A stretch of DNA of 64,000 bases from Aquabacterium sp. Lineage in GTDB: Bacteria; Pseudomonadota; Gammaproteobacteria; Burkholderiales; Burkholderiaceae_C. Below the pieces are notes generated by a model. That model did not search any database, was not told where the DNA came from, and saw nothing but the letters and a program-made list of their open reading frames with translations. Position numbers and translations under genes: made by a program. Positions 1-8,224 of the stretch are shown piece after piece. Position 1 is the stretch's first letter. Each line of letters opens with the position of its first letter. Location: NCBI RefSeq assembly GCF_016234775.1, contig NZ_JACRAH010000006.1, positions 1-64,000 of the forward strand, read 5' to 3'.

Positions 1-1
1 C

Positions 2-520
2 ACACGCGGCGAAGCCAAAGACGGCCAACGCGCCGTGCAGGACGTGGGCATGAAGCTGCATGCCGCCAGCGGCAATGTGAACGTGCAGGCGCAAAGCGAT
101 GCCTTTACCTTGACGGCATCGCAGGCAGTGGACATTCAATCCACGGCGGCCAGCATCACCATCAGTGCGCCCGAGAAGATCCTGCTCAATGGGGGTGGGG
201 GCTATATCAAGATCGAGGGCGGCAACATCGAGGTGGGGACGAGCGGGAATGCGTCGTTCCTGGCTTCGATGAAGGAGTTGACTTCTGGGAGTTCGGCTTC
301 AGGCGGTGGGCCAACGATGAACAAGGCCAAAGACCTGTTTGATGAGCAGTTTGTCATCAAGGACGAGCTGACGGGCGAGCCCCTTCCTTTCTACAAGTAC
401 CGCATCGAGACCGAAGGGGGCAAAGTACTGGCGCGTGGCTACACCGATCAAGCGGGCAACACATCTCGCGTCCACACCGCAAGCGGCATCAAGCTCCGCG
501 TCGTGGCGGAGAACAACTGA
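2..520 (+). CDS. vgrG: VgrG spike protein, C-terminal part (5' end outside window)
   Basis: The frame is open from the first bases and ends at TGA 518-520, so only the C-terminal 172 residues are visible. The protein has the hydrophobic, alternating beta-strand pattern of the VgrG C-terminal gp5/DUF2345-like needle. After a Gly/Ser linker a second segment of about 60 residues begins with FDEQFVIKDELTG, which resembles the small C-terminal extensions of many Burkholderiales VgrGs that can receive cargo. VgrG trimers form the tip of the T6SS tube. The next gene starts 30 bases downstream on the same strand and is probably its cargo. The family call rests on pattern and context because the N-terminal Gp27-like domains are missing. 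Confidence 0.85.
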   Translation, partial: TRGEAKDGQRAVQDVGMKLHAASGNVNVQAQSDAFTLTASQAVDIQSTAASITISAPEKILLNGGGGYIKIEGGNIEVGTSGNASFLASMKELTSGSSASGGGPTMNKAKDLFDEQFVIKDELTGEPLPFYKYRIETEGGKVLARGYTDQAGNTSRVHTASGIKLRVVAENN

Positions 521-550
521 TAACGAGCCACCGAGAACAAGCAGGGAACC

Positions 551-2644
551 ATGACAACAGATAGCGCCGTGCTGGGTACAGGCACAACCAACACCACAAA
601 GGGAACTGTAGCGCCAGCAAAAGCGTCACTGGATGCAGACCTGCTTCTGCTTGATCCCAAGAATGGATCCGTCGTTGTGATCCCCAAGGAGCACGCCAAG
701 GCATTCGTTCAGGAGGCCAACCAGATGGCTGCCATGTGCCATGCCTTGTCTCAGTCACGTGAGAAGCTGTTGAACCTTGAAGAAAAGTTGGCAACCGCAC
801 TTGCCCAGCCATTCCCGCCCATCGGCGACATCCAAACGCTGCAAACGCAGGTCAAACAGGCACAAAAAGCTTATGACGAGGCTTATGCAGCCGTCAAAAA
901 GGAGCTGGGGGACAAGGGCTATCTGGCCACAGCGGGCAATGGTAAGGAAATGCTGGAGCTGATCCCGCTGGCTCAACGCAAACAAGGCGGGCAGCCGCAG
1001 CCCTGGGCACGAAAGTGGACGTATGTCCGCTCAGACAAAGTCCGTAACCACTGGCGCAGCTACCGATTCAGCAAGCACGAGAGTGGGCAACCTGCGAGCT
1101 TTGTGAAGAACGGCAAGATTGACGGCAAGGAATTGAAGAAACAGCTCAGCAAGCTTGAGCCAAAGTTGAAAGCTGAATGGACATTGGGGCACGAAGCCGG
1201 ATTCTGGTTTCCTGAACTGCAGGCATGGGCCGCGCAGGTCAATCAAAAGTCAGAAGGCGAGCATGTCAGCTTCGAGTACGGCGTGCAGTTGTTTCGCTAC
1301 TTTGCGGGCTGCGCAGCGAGCACGGAGTGGAACCCCAGAGGCGGCAAGATCGCTGCGAAGCTCAACGGCAAGGCCGAGTTGATGCTCGCCAGCGGCAAGG
1401 CCAGATGCGAAGGCTACCTGCCGACCAAAGACGGATGGGTGTGGACCTTGACCGGGCCCAAGTCAGGCAAGGAGTTCCACATTGGGGCGATGCGCTTCTT
1501 TGGGGAAGCCAAACTGGAGGGGGCTTGTGGCGCCAGCGCATCCGCCGAACTGGGGCTGGAAGTGAACTACAGCCAATTAACGGGCAAGTCGGGGCTCAAA
1601 GGCGCCAAACGCAAACCAGCAATAGCCTCAGGCGCCGGCAACAAGGTCGGTAAGCTGGATCAACTCGGAGCGGAAGCAGGCGCAGGAGGTGATCTGTTTG
1701 CAGGCGCCAAGCTAAGCGGCGAACTGACCGGCGCGCTGCAATACAAAAGCCCCGAAGTGACCAATGGCAAAGCCGATGAGTTTGCCTCGATGGCGCAAGT
1801 TGGGCCAAAGGTGGAGGTGCAGTTTGGCGCGGGTGCGGCTGCTGCCTTGATGGTGCACTACGACAAGGGCAAGTTCCGCCTCAAAGCCAAGGCCGGCGTT
1901 TGCCTGGGGCCTGGGGCCAAGGGCGAGATTGGCATGGAAGTGGATGCCAAGCGGGTTTACACCTTCATGGAGTGGCTGTTCCGCGCCCTGCTCAACGCGA
2001 ACTTCGAGATGTTGGAAATCGTGACAGCCAAGGGCTATACGTCAGCCATGCAGTTTCAAGCGATGTTGCTGAATGGGATAACGGATGCTTATGACGACAT
2101 CACAGATGCTTGGGATAAATTCGGCCAAAAGCTGGAGTTGGAAGACCAACGTATCGCCTTGATGCATCGCGTGCTGAACAACCAACCAGAGCTGCGCGTC
2201 TGCGTGCCCGAAGCACACGGCATCATGCTCTACCAGTTGACCCGACACGGCACCATGACCAAGCTGCTGCCTCAAAACACCGGCTGGAGTCTGGAGGTGA
2301 TGGCCGAGCGCAAGAAGGCCGTGATGCGCATTTGCCGCTGGGCGCAATGCAAGCGCCAGTTCGAGAACATGGTGCAGCACATGGGGCCCAACGGCGAGAA
2401 GGGCGGGTTCAAAGGCAACTTCAAGGGCTTGCTCCGCTTCATGGAAATCGGCCCCTTCAACAGCGCATTTGACGAAGAGTTGCAAGCACTGTATTTGAGC
2501 CTGCCTTACGAACCTCCACGCGGCCACCCGCTGGCACTTAACGACTCAGCGGCGTTCAAGACCTACGCCCGCATGGGCGACTCTTTGCCCTATCTGGCCT
2601 TACTGAAGACCAAAGCCTCCCCGTTGGGAGCTTCGCTAGCCTGA
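551..2644 (+). CDS. Unrecognised 697-aa protein downstream of vgrG, candidate T6SS cargo effector
   Basis: I do not recognise a named domain. Residues about 50-125 are predicted helical and charged, with a coiled-coil look. The middle (about 300-450) is rich in Gly and Ala with alternating small and hydrophobic residues (for example LFAGAKLSGELTGALQ), and could be beta-rich or glycine-zipper-like. Residues about 450-560 form amphipathic helices. There is no signal peptide and no clear long transmembrane helix, which suits export by T6SS rather than Sec. It follows vgrG by 30 bases on the same strand, the usual place for VgrG-loaded cargo. A lipoprotein gene converges on it with a 2-base gap and could be its immunity gene. 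The effector role is inference from position only. Confidence 0.55.
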   Translation: MTTDSAVLGTGTTNTTKGTVAPAKASLDADLLLLDPKNGSVVVIPKEHAKAFVQEANQMAAMCHALSQSREKLLNLEEKLATALAQPFPPIGDIQTLQTQVKQAQKAYDEAYAAVKKELGDKGYLATAGNGKEMLELIPLAQRKQGGQPQPWARKWTYVRSDKVRNHWRSYRFSKHESGQPASFVKNGKIDGKELKKQLSKLEPKLKAEWTLGHEAGFWFPELQAWAAQVNQKSEGEHVSFEYGVQLFRYFAGCAASTEWNPRGGKIAAKLNGKAELMLASGKARCEGYLPTKDGWVWTLTGPKSGKEFHIGAMRFFGEAKLEGACGASASAELGLEVNYSQLTGKSGLKGAKRKPAIASGAGNKVGKLDQLGAEAGAGGDLFAGAKLSGELTGALQYKSPEVTNGKADEFASMAQVGPKVEVQFGAGAAAALMVHYDKGKFRLKAKAGVCLGPGAKGEIGMEVDAKRVYTFMEWLFRALLNANFEMLEIVTAKGYTSAMQFQAMLLNGITDAYDDITDAWDKFGQKLELEDQRIALMHRVLNNQPELRVCVPEAHGIMLYQLTRHGTMTKLLPQNTGWSLEVMAERKKAVMRICRWAQCKRQFENMVQHMGPNGEKGGFKGNFKGLLRFMEIGPFNSAFDEELQALYLSLPYEPPRGHPLALNDSAAFKTYARMGDSLPYLALLKTKASPLGASLA

Positions 2645-2646
2645 TT

Positions 2647-3687
2647 TCAGCGGATCGGATCGAGGCGGTTAACTACGCAACGGAAGCTTTCTCTGGTGAA
2701 AGGGAATGGTTCGTCGCCAACAGGCGATATGTAAAGTCCAGGATCCTTGTGATACCGCATCACATGCGGAAACGGCGAGAAGTCTTCATGCGCACTCTTG
2801 CCACGCAGCACTTTCTCAGACCCCGTTGCCGGCCCCGTGGGGTTCTTGCTGGTGCCGTGCTGGTAAGCATCGGGCGCGTACCAGTCATTCATCCATTCAA
2901 GCCCGTTCCCAACCAAGTCGTAAAGACCCAACGGTGAGGGGGCATAGCGGCCAACTGGATACAGGGCACCACGGCGCCCAAGTAGCTTCTTCTGCTGCTG
3001 GAACGTGGGATGAGTCTTCCCCTCCACGATCTGCCCCGTTGTTGTCGGAAACGGCTGCCGATAGCTATTGATGCGATTGCTGGCTGCAAACTCCCACTGC
3101 GCCTCGGTAGGCAGATCAAACGGCAAACCCGTCAGCTTGCCCAGCCACAGGCAGTAATTCTTGGCCTGCTGCCAGGCCACTCCTGCAGGTACATCGTCTC
3201 CGGTTCTCGCCTGCTGCCAAATACGATGGAAATCGTCATCGCCCTTGGGCGGGTGCGCAGGCAGGGCATTGGCCTGCAAAAACACATCGAAGTCCCCATA
3301 GGTGACTTTGTACTGCTGTATCAAGAACGCGTCCAAGTCCACCCACTTCGGCGGCTTGTTGTCCGTGTCGATGGTGAACTGCAGGCCCTCTCCTGGCTTG
3401 GCATCGGGGCCTGGGCGCACATCCGTGTCCTTGGCTTGTTGATTCATCAACACACCAAAATCCCCCATCCAAAAGCCCCCCCCGGGAACGTGGCTCAACT
3501 GCTTCAGCGTCTTCGTCTTAAGGGCTTCAACTTTGGCTTGAGTCTCCGGTGCCTGTGCCAGTTTTTGCGCCTGCTTTTGTACCCACCATTCGCAACCCGA
3601 CAGGGACATCGTCACGAGCAATATCGGCATCAATCCGAAAAGCGTGACATCTCGCGCCCGCACGACCGAAGACACACTCGTCTGCAT
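2647..3687 (-). CDS. SUMF1/FGE-sulfatase-domain lipoprotein, possible T6SS immunity protein
   Basis: The start at 3687 is chosen because GGGGAA lies 4 bases upstream and the lipoprotein signal (lipobox LSGC) then sits about 30 residues in. The upstream in-frame extension would bury that signal. The 346-aa product has hallmarks of the formylglycine-generating-enzyme fold: GGGFWMGDFG, TEAQWEFAA, a GNGLEWMNDWY-type motif, VLRG, and a terminal SFRCVV. Family members outside true FGE are mostly non-catalytic or binding proteins. A lipid-anchored, periplasm-facing protein beside a putative VgrG cargo suits a periplasmic immunity protein. That role is inferred; a sulfatase-maturation role is unlikely because no sulfatase gene is nearby. 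Confidence 0.7.
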   Translation of the reverse strand: MQTSVSSVVRARDVTLFGLMPILLVTMSLSGCEWWVQKQAQKLAQAPETQAKVEALKTKTLKQLSHVPGGGFWMGDFGVLMNQQAKDTDVRPGPDAKPGEGLQFTIDTDNKPPKWVDLDAFLIQQYKVTYGDFDVFLQANALPAHPPKGDDDFHRIWQQARTGDDVPAGVAWQQAKNYCLWLGKLTGLPFDLPTEAQWEFAASNRINSYRQPFPTTTGQIVEGKTHPTFQQQKKLLGRRGALYPVGRYAPSPLGLYDLVGNGLEWMNDWYAPDAYQHGTSKNPTGPATGSEKVLRGKSAHEDFSPFPHVMRYHKDPGLYISPVGDEPFPFTRESFRCVVNRLDPIR

Positions 3688-3809
3688 ACATTCCCCGTTG
3701 AGTTCTTGATATACCAGCGGAAATTGTATGTTCCTGCGAGCTAGCGCCTGAAAGCAAATGTGGCGCTCACACGCAGCGATGTACGACCACATACGCAGCA
3801 GCCATGCTG

Positions 3810-3920
3810 GACTAGATGGCCTTCAACAATCACGCTCGCCTGCATTCGGTGTTGGGCTACCTCAACCCCATGCAGGACGAACAATGCTGGCCGGCGGCTC
3901 TGCGCAAGAACGCCGCATGA
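3810..3920 (+). pseudogene. IS3-family transposase OrfB C-terminal remnant
   Basis: From 3822 to the TGA at 3918-3920 the frame reads FNNHARLHSVLGYLNPMQDE followed by about 12 more residues. This is the typical end of IS3-type integrase-fold transposases (YN..R.HS.LGY.SP). A TAG at 3813-3815 interrupts the frame just upstream and no further transposase sequence could be followed, so only about 33 codons remain. I see no terminal inverted repeats. The scar lies between the candidate effector/immunity pair and a PEP-CTERM gene. Confidence 0.6.
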
Positions 3921-3960
3921 CAACCCGGTCCAAGCACTCCGAAATTCAGGGGCGACCTCA

Positions 3961-3998
3961 CAAACAAAGAGAGCGACAGGCCTACACCCGTCGCTCTC
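3961..3998 (-). terminator. Rho-independent terminator of the PEP-CTERM gene
   Basis: Nine-base arms GAGAGCGAC (3969-3977) and GTCGCTCTC (3990-3998) enclose a 12-base loop. Read on the minus strand, the hairpin is followed by TTTGTTTG. It lies about 35 bases beyond the stop of the minus-strand PEP-CTERM gene. Confidence 0.65.
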
Positions 3999-4032
3999 CA
4001 AAACCTCGAAGCACAAACGTAACCGCAGCTAC

Positions 4033-4656
4033 TCAGCGCTGAAGCTGCCTGCGCCTCAACACGCCACCCACGACCACCACGCCTGCCAGCACCATCGCGT
4101 AGCTCTCAGGCTCAGGCACCGCCGGCGTCAGGTTGATCAGCTTTTCACTGCGGTCACCCGTCAGGGCCTGGATGTGCACGCCAAACTTGAACGCACCACT
4201 GTGCACATCAGCCAGGGAAACACCGCTCAAGTCAAAAGCCAGCGCTTCACCGGCATTGATGCCGTTGGTCACGGGGCGCTTGTCAGGCGAAAACTCGAAA
4301 TCCACGCTCCAACCCATGCTGGCTGGCAGATTGGCGCCACCACCAGTTGTGTAGAGAACGCCCGGCCCCTGTAGTGCAGAGAGTGACACGGTCTGGCCCA
4401 CGATCGAATCAAAGCTGATGCCCGTGATCACCGAACCATTGGCCGCTCCTGCCGCATTGCGGATGGTCAGCACATTGCCCGTCAGGTCCCAACTGGCCAG
4501 GGACGCGCCTTCTGCGGTGCAACCTGCAGCAGTGCTGCCAGGTGCCACCGAGCCCGTCACACACTCAAATCCAAAGGCATGCGCCGTCAAGCTCGTCAAG
4601 GCGGCGATGGAGGCCAGTACAGCTTTGGCCAAGGTCTTCTTCGTCATACTGCTCAT
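4033..4656 (-). CDS. PEP-CTERM sorting domain protein
   Basis: The 207-aa protein starts with a Sec signal peptide (KK, a hydrophobic core, then LTAHAFG). It ends with a PEP-CTERM signal: VPEP, a hydrophobic segment of about 20 residues (MVLAGVVVVGGV) and a basic RRRQLQR tail. Such proteins are exported, processed by an exosortase, and anchored or released at the surface, often with exopolysaccharide. The middle resembles the small secreted PEP-CTERM proteins of Burkholderiales, with two Cys (in FECVTG and AAGCTAE) that may form a disulfide. No exosortase is encoded in the window. The substrate or structural role is unknown. Confidence 0.85.
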   Translation of the reverse strand: MSSMTKKTLAKAVLASIAALTSLTAHAFGFECVTGSVAPGSTAAGCTAEGASLASWDLTGNVLTIRNAAGAANGSVITGISFDSIVGQTVSLSALQGPGVLYTTGGGANLPASMGWSVDFEFSPDKRPVTNGINAGEALAFDLSGVSLADVHSGAFKFGVHIQALTGDRSEKLINLTPAVPEPESYAMVLAGVVVVGGVLRRRQLQR

Positions 4657-4750
4657 TGCTTACTCCTCGTTGACTGAACAACATCAACACGATCAGTTTG
4701 ACGCAGCAGGGTGAATCTGCGCCATGCCCCGAATAAGGGGCGCAGACGAC

Positions 4751-4777
4751 AAAAAGGCCGCTAGCTGCGGCCTTTTT
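4751..4777 (-). terminator. Strong hairpin terminator after infA
   Basis: Perfect 11-base arms AAAAAGGCCGC (4751-4761) and GCGGCCTTTTT (4767-4777) flank a 5-base loop. The A and T tracts make it symmetrical, so it can stop transcription in both directions. It lies about 20 bases beyond the infA stop. Confidence 0.85.
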
Positions 4778-4797
4778 GATTTTGCACAAATGGCAAC

Positions 4798-5055
4798 TCA
4801 GTGCGAGCTACGAGCAGGTGGCTGGTAACCGGTGCGTTCGATGTGACGGAAGGTGATGCGACCCTTGGTCAGATCGTACGGGGAGAGTTCGAGAGAAACC
4901 TTGTCACCCGCCAGGATGCGGATGTGGTTCTTCTTCATCTTGCCCGACGAGTAGGCCACAAGTTGGTGGCCGTTCTCCAGCGTGACGCGGAAACGGGAAT
5001 CAGGCAGAACTTCGTCCACCACGCCATTCATTTCGATGAGTTCTTCCTTGGCCAT
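4798..5055 (-). CDS. infA: Translation initiation factor IF-1
   Basis: The 85-aa protein is a full-length IF-1 (S1/OB fold). It starts [13 protein letters not shown], has the family core LENGHQL.AY.SGKMKKN.IRIL.GD.V, and ends in a short basic tail. The ATG at 5055 is chosen because GGAG lies about 8 bases upstream and the protein then begins like other IF-1s; an upstream TTG at 5067 would add four residues. IF-1 binds the 30S A site during initiation. The gene stands alone rather than in a ribosomal-protein operon, as seen for the second InfA type in betaproteobacteria. A TAAAAT element at 5177-5182 (read on the minus strand) could be its -10 box. Confidence 0.95.
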   Translation of the reverse strand: MAKEELIEMNGVVDEVLPDSRFRVTLENGHQLVAYSSGKMKKNHIRILAGDKVSLELSPYDLTKGRITFRHIERTGYQPPARSSH

Positions 5056-5246
5056 GGCCAACTCCAACAGATTGCTAAGCTTGCTTGAAGACAGACAGAG
5101 ACGATGCCGTCCTTCCTCACTCCATCAATCTGGGACGATTCCGAGAGGCAAGCACGGTTGTGCACTTAAACGCACGATTTTACCACGCTGCGCGCCATGC
5201 CGCCAGCCCCAGCGAGGGACGCCCTCCCCCCAATGAATCAGCAGGG

Positions 5247-5507
5247 TCAACCAGAACGTCTGTTCATGGCGCTGAACAGGTTGCGCCCCACCTCGGTCAG
5301 GCGCAAGCCGCCACCAGCCCACTCCAGCCAGTCCAGCGCCACGTAATCTTCGATCAGATCGTCGCCGATCAGATTGGCCTGGCGCGATTTGAGGCATTCG
5401 ATCGTGTGCGGCAACATGGTGCGCAGCAGATCGGCTCTGGAGGCCGGAAGAGCGTGGCCTGGTCGAGAAACCGCGTACTCGTCCGAGGGGGAAAGAGGGC
5501 TGGGCAT
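5247..5507 (-). CDS. Small conserved hypothetical protein
   Basis: The 86-aa product has no signal peptide or membrane segment. AAGGAG lies 9 bases before the ATG at 5507, which supports this start over the longer frame to 5579. The C-terminal half (DLIEDYVALDWLEWAGGGLRLTEVG) looks like a compact helix-turn-helix-like fold, with a final stretch resembling the wing of a winged helix. I cannot assign a family. It is divergent from the MFS gene that starts at 5655, about 150 bases away. Confidence 0.6.
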   Translation of the reverse strand: MPSPLSPSDEYAVSRPGHALPASRADLLRTMLPHTIECLKSRQANLIGDDLIEDYVALDWLEWAGGGLRLTEVGRNLFSAMNRRSG

Positions 5508-5654
5508 GATCAATCGCTCCTTGGCGTCATGCCTCACCGGTGCAGTGGCCCACGCTGGACAACTGTTCGGGTGCGGCACTCCAGCCTACCACCACCAGCG
5601 ATTCCTCGGGGCCGTTTCTGACGCGGAAACAGGGGGTGTGGCACAGTCACACCA

Positions 5655-6920
5655 ATGACGTTTTTGACGACAACACATCCCGCGCCCGATGCCCCCGGCG
5701 CCAGCCAGGACGCGGCCACCATCGGCCTGATCGGGCTGGCTCATGGCACCTCGCACTTCCATCACATGCTGCTGCCGCCGCTGTTTCCCGTTTTCATGCG
5801 GGATTTCGGGCTGAGTTACGCCGAGATGGGTTTGCTGGTCAGCCTGTTTTTCGTGATTTCGGGCGTGGGCCAGGCCCTGGCCGGGTTCGTGGTGGACCGC
5901 ATCGGTGCCCGGCCCGTGCTGTTTGCGGCCTTGGGCTGCTTCGTGGCCTCGGCGTTGGCCGCTGCTTCGGCGCAAGGTTATGGCGGTCTGATGCTGGCAT
6001 CCGCCTTGGCGGGCCTGGGCAACGCGCCCTTCCATCCGGCAGATTTCACCATCCTGAACAAGCGCGTGTCGATGGCTCGACTCGGCCATGCGTTTTCCAT
6101 TCATGGCATCAGCGGCAACCTGGGCTGGGCCGCCGCGCCGGTGTTCCTGATCGGCATCCACCACGCCAGTGGCAGCTGGCGCATCGCCTATCTGTGTGCG
6201 GCGCTGCTGGGCCTGGGTGTGATCACGCTGCTGGCTGTCAATCGCCAGGCCATCGATGACCACCACCAGGCACACGCACCAAACGCTCAGACGGCACATG
6301 CCAGGCAGGAGCACCCTATGGCCTTCCTGAAGCTGCCTTCGGTGTGGTTGTGTTTCTCCTTCTTCTTTTTCAGCACGGCGGCACTGAGCGCCATTCAGGG
6401 CTTTGCCAGCCCTGCCCTGAGCAAGCTGTATGACCTGCCGATTTCTGCCACGGCCTTTGTGGTGACGGGCTACATGATCTGCGGCGCCGTGGGCATGGTG
6501 CTGGGCGGCTTCCTGGTGGCACGCGTGGTGCGGCTGGAACGCACGATTGCCCTGGCCATGATGTTGGCCGCAGCTTTGCTGGTGCTTGGTGGCATGGGGA
6601 TGTTGCCTGGCACGATGGCAGCAGCCGTGGTGGCCCTGGCAGGCTTCGGCACGGGCTTGGCTGGCCCCTCGCGCGACATGCTGATCAAGCGCGCCGCGCC
6701 ACCCGGCGCGACAGGCCGCGTTTACGGCACGGTCTACTCCGGGCTGGATCTGGGCTTTGCACTGGCAGCGCCCATCTTCGGCGCCCTCATGGACAAGGGC
6801 TCACCCGAGGCGGTGTTCTACGGCGCCGCGCTGACGCTGGTGATGGGCGTGGTATCGGCTAGCATGGTCGGCCAGGGCATCAGCAAGGCCGCCCGACAGA
6901 AGACCCAAGCTACGACCTGA
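5655..6920 (+). CDS. MFS transporter, fosmidomycin-resistance (Fsr)-like
   Basis: The 421-aa protein has about 12 hydrophobic segments. The first transmembrane region carries HGTSHFHHMLLPPLFPVFM, and the next loop carries the MFS motif GFVVDRIGARP. These features match the Fsr/YfnC branch of major facilitator exporters. Fsr homologues export fosmidomycin and other small drugs by proton antiport, but the true substrate here cannot be told from sequence. No regulator lies beside it. An internal GAAPPGATGRVYGTVYSGLDLG segment corresponds to the conserved second-half loop. Confidence 0.8.
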   Translation: MTFLTTTHPAPDAPGASQDAATIGLIGLAHGTSHFHHMLLPPLFPVFMRDFGLSYAEMGLLVSLFFVISGVGQALAGFVVDRIGARPVLFAALGCFVASALAAASAQGYGGLMLASALAGLGNAPFHPADFTILNKRVSMARLGHAFSIHGISGNLGWAAAPVFLIGIHHASGSWRIAYLCAALLGLGVITLLAVNRQAIDDHHQAHAPNAQTAHARQEHPMAFLKLPSVWLCFSFFFFSTAALSAIQGFASPALSKLYDLPISATAFVVTGYMICGAVGMVLGGFLVARVVRLERTIALAMMLAAALLVLGGMGMLPGTMAAAVVALAGFGTGLAGPSRDMLIKRAAPPGATGRVYGTVYSGLDLGFALAAPIFGALMDKGSPEAVFYGAALTLVMGVVSASMVGQGISKAARQKTQATT

Positions 6921-6935
6921 GCCGTATCACCCAGG

Positions 6936-7229
6936 TCAGTGGGGCTTGCGAGGCTCCTTGAACGCCTCGGGGGTGATCACATTGCCTTCTTTTTCAACGC
7001 GGTGACGCACGCGGTTGATCACATCCTGCGCCGCCTGTTTCGCCTCGGCGGCAGAGCGCCGCCTGCTGCGCCAGTGCCAGACGAGCAGACCATGCCGACG
7101 CACGCGAGCCCAGATCTGCAGAAAAGCGCGGTCCAGCCGTGCCCGGCGGGCATCGCCCAGGGCCAGGCGCACCAGCATGACCACACAGATGGCGGCCACG
7201 AAAATGGAAATCAGCTTGTCTACGCCCAT
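6936..7229 (-). CDS. Small single-pass membrane protein, unknown function
   Basis: The 97-aa protein begins with one transmembrane helix (residues 5-24, ISIFVAAICVVMLVRLAL). A strongly basic cytoplasmic part follows (RRARLDRAF, WRSRRRSAAEAK) with a short helical tail. It converges on the MFS gene with a 15-base gap. No ribosome-binding site is obvious. The family is not recognised; such short basic membrane proteins are common conserved hypotheticals in Burkholderiales. Confidence 0.55.
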   Translation of the reverse strand: MGVDKLISIFVAAICVVMLVRLALGDARRARLDRAFLQIWARVRRHGLLVWHWRSRRRSAAEAKQAAQDVINRVRHRVEKEGNVITPEAFKEPRKPH

Positions 7230-7336
7230 GGCGAAGTGTCCGGCAAACGCAGGTGAGTGAACTGGCTACGATGGTAGCCTCGGGGCCCCCGCTTGTCTCG
7301 TCAAAATGGACCCCTATTCAGAGGAGGCACACGCCA

Positions 7337-7762
7337 ATGCACACGTATTCGCCAATTTTCCTGCCCATGGCCATCCTGGCCTTGTGGACCATGAGTGTCC
7401 TGCTGCTGGTGCCCTTTGCCCGCTTCAAGGCTGGTCGACAAGGGCAGATCACGGCAGAGGATTTTCGTTATGGTGAATCAGATCGGGTGCCTGATGCGGT
7501 TCGCCTGCCCAACCGGAACTTCATGAACCTGCTGGAAGTGCCCGTGCTGTTTTACGTGGCCGGGTTCACCGCTTTCCTGTCCAACAACGTCGACAGCCTG
7601 ATCATGGGGCTGGCCTGGGCGTTTCTGGCCCTGCGGATCGGGCACTCCATCGTGCACCTGAGCTACAACAACGTGATGCACCGCCTCGCCCTGTTTGCCC
7701 TCAGCAATGTGGTGATCTCGGCGATCTGGTGGGTGCTGCTCTATCGGATGCTGACCGCGTAA
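7337..7762 (+). CDS. MAPEG-family membrane protein
   Basis: The 141-aa protein has four predicted membrane helices and the MAPEG pattern: RLPNRNFMNLLEVPVLFYV in the second helix region, then ALRIGHSIVHLSYNNVMHR. The eukaryotic family members are glutathione S-transferases and leukotriene synthases; bacterial homologues mostly lack a defined substrate. The start at 7337 is set by GAGGAGG about 10 bases upstream; an in-frame start at 7253 would add a non-hydrophobic leader. It stands alone, convergent with the binding-protein gene that ends at 7786. Confidence 0.85.
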   Translation: MHTYSPIFLPMAILALWTMSVLLLVPFARFKAGRQGQITAEDFRYGESDRVPDAVRLPNRNFMNLLEVPVLFYVAGFTAFLSNNVDSLIMGLAWAFLALRIGHSIVHLSYNNVMHRLALFALSNVVISAIWWVLLYRMLTA

Positions 7763-7785
7763 ACACGCCAAGGCATCCAGCAACA

Positions 7786-8214
7786 CTACTTGCGCAGCAC
7801 CACATTCATGGATGGCGGCACATCGGCTTCGTCCAGGTAGGCCACGGCGCCCGGTGTGCTCTGCACATAGCTGATCACCTCGGCCACGGTGGTGAACTCA
7901 CGCGGCGGCACGCCTTTGCCAACGTAGCGGCGCACCGTCCAGTAGGCCACATAGGCATCATCCGTCTGCTGCAGGTAGTCCGTCAGGAAGCGCAGTCGCA
8001 AAGGCTGCCCCACTCGCAGGTTCACGGGCGTGATGGTCACGCCACCCACTTCGATCACCTTGCCGGTGAAGACGCGCTGCACGGTGGGTTGATCCAGCTT
8101 GTGAACATTGGGATGCGCCACGATCACGACGCCGGCCAAGGCGGGCGACAGGGCCAGCACCAGGCTCGACAGACACAGCCATCGCAGCAGACCAGAGAGG
8201 TAGTTGTTCAACAT
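7786..8214 (-). CDS. Small periplasmic phosphate-binding-protein-like (PstS-like) protein
   Basis: The 142-aa product has a Sec signal peptide ending at SPALAG, then VVIVAHPNVHKLDQPTVQRVFTGK. This is the start of the short PBP-like domain related to PstS, in which the VFTGK/W segment helps form the anion pocket. The remainder (LRLRFLTDYL, VAYWTVRRYVGKGVPP, GAVAYLDE) fits the same domain. It is half the size of a true PstS, so it is more likely a sensory or co-receptor protein than an ABC transporter subunit, and no ABC genes are present. It is the last gene of a minus-strand operon, 10 bases after the porin stop, with GAGGGG before its ATG. Confidence 0.75.
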   Translation of the reverse strand: MLNNYLSGLLRWLCLSSLVLALSPALAGVVIVAHPNVHKLDQPTVQRVFTGKVIEVGGVTITPVNLRVGQPLRLRFLTDYLQQTDDAYVAYWTVRRYVGKGVPPREFTTVAEVISYVQSTPGAVAYLDEADVPPSMNVVLRK

Positions 8215-8224
8215 GGCGGGCCCC

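Noticed and set aside
2647-3687. True sulfatase-maturing enzyme
   Set aside because: No sulfatase is nearby, the protein is lipid-anchored, and the position beside vgrG cargo suits another role of the fold.
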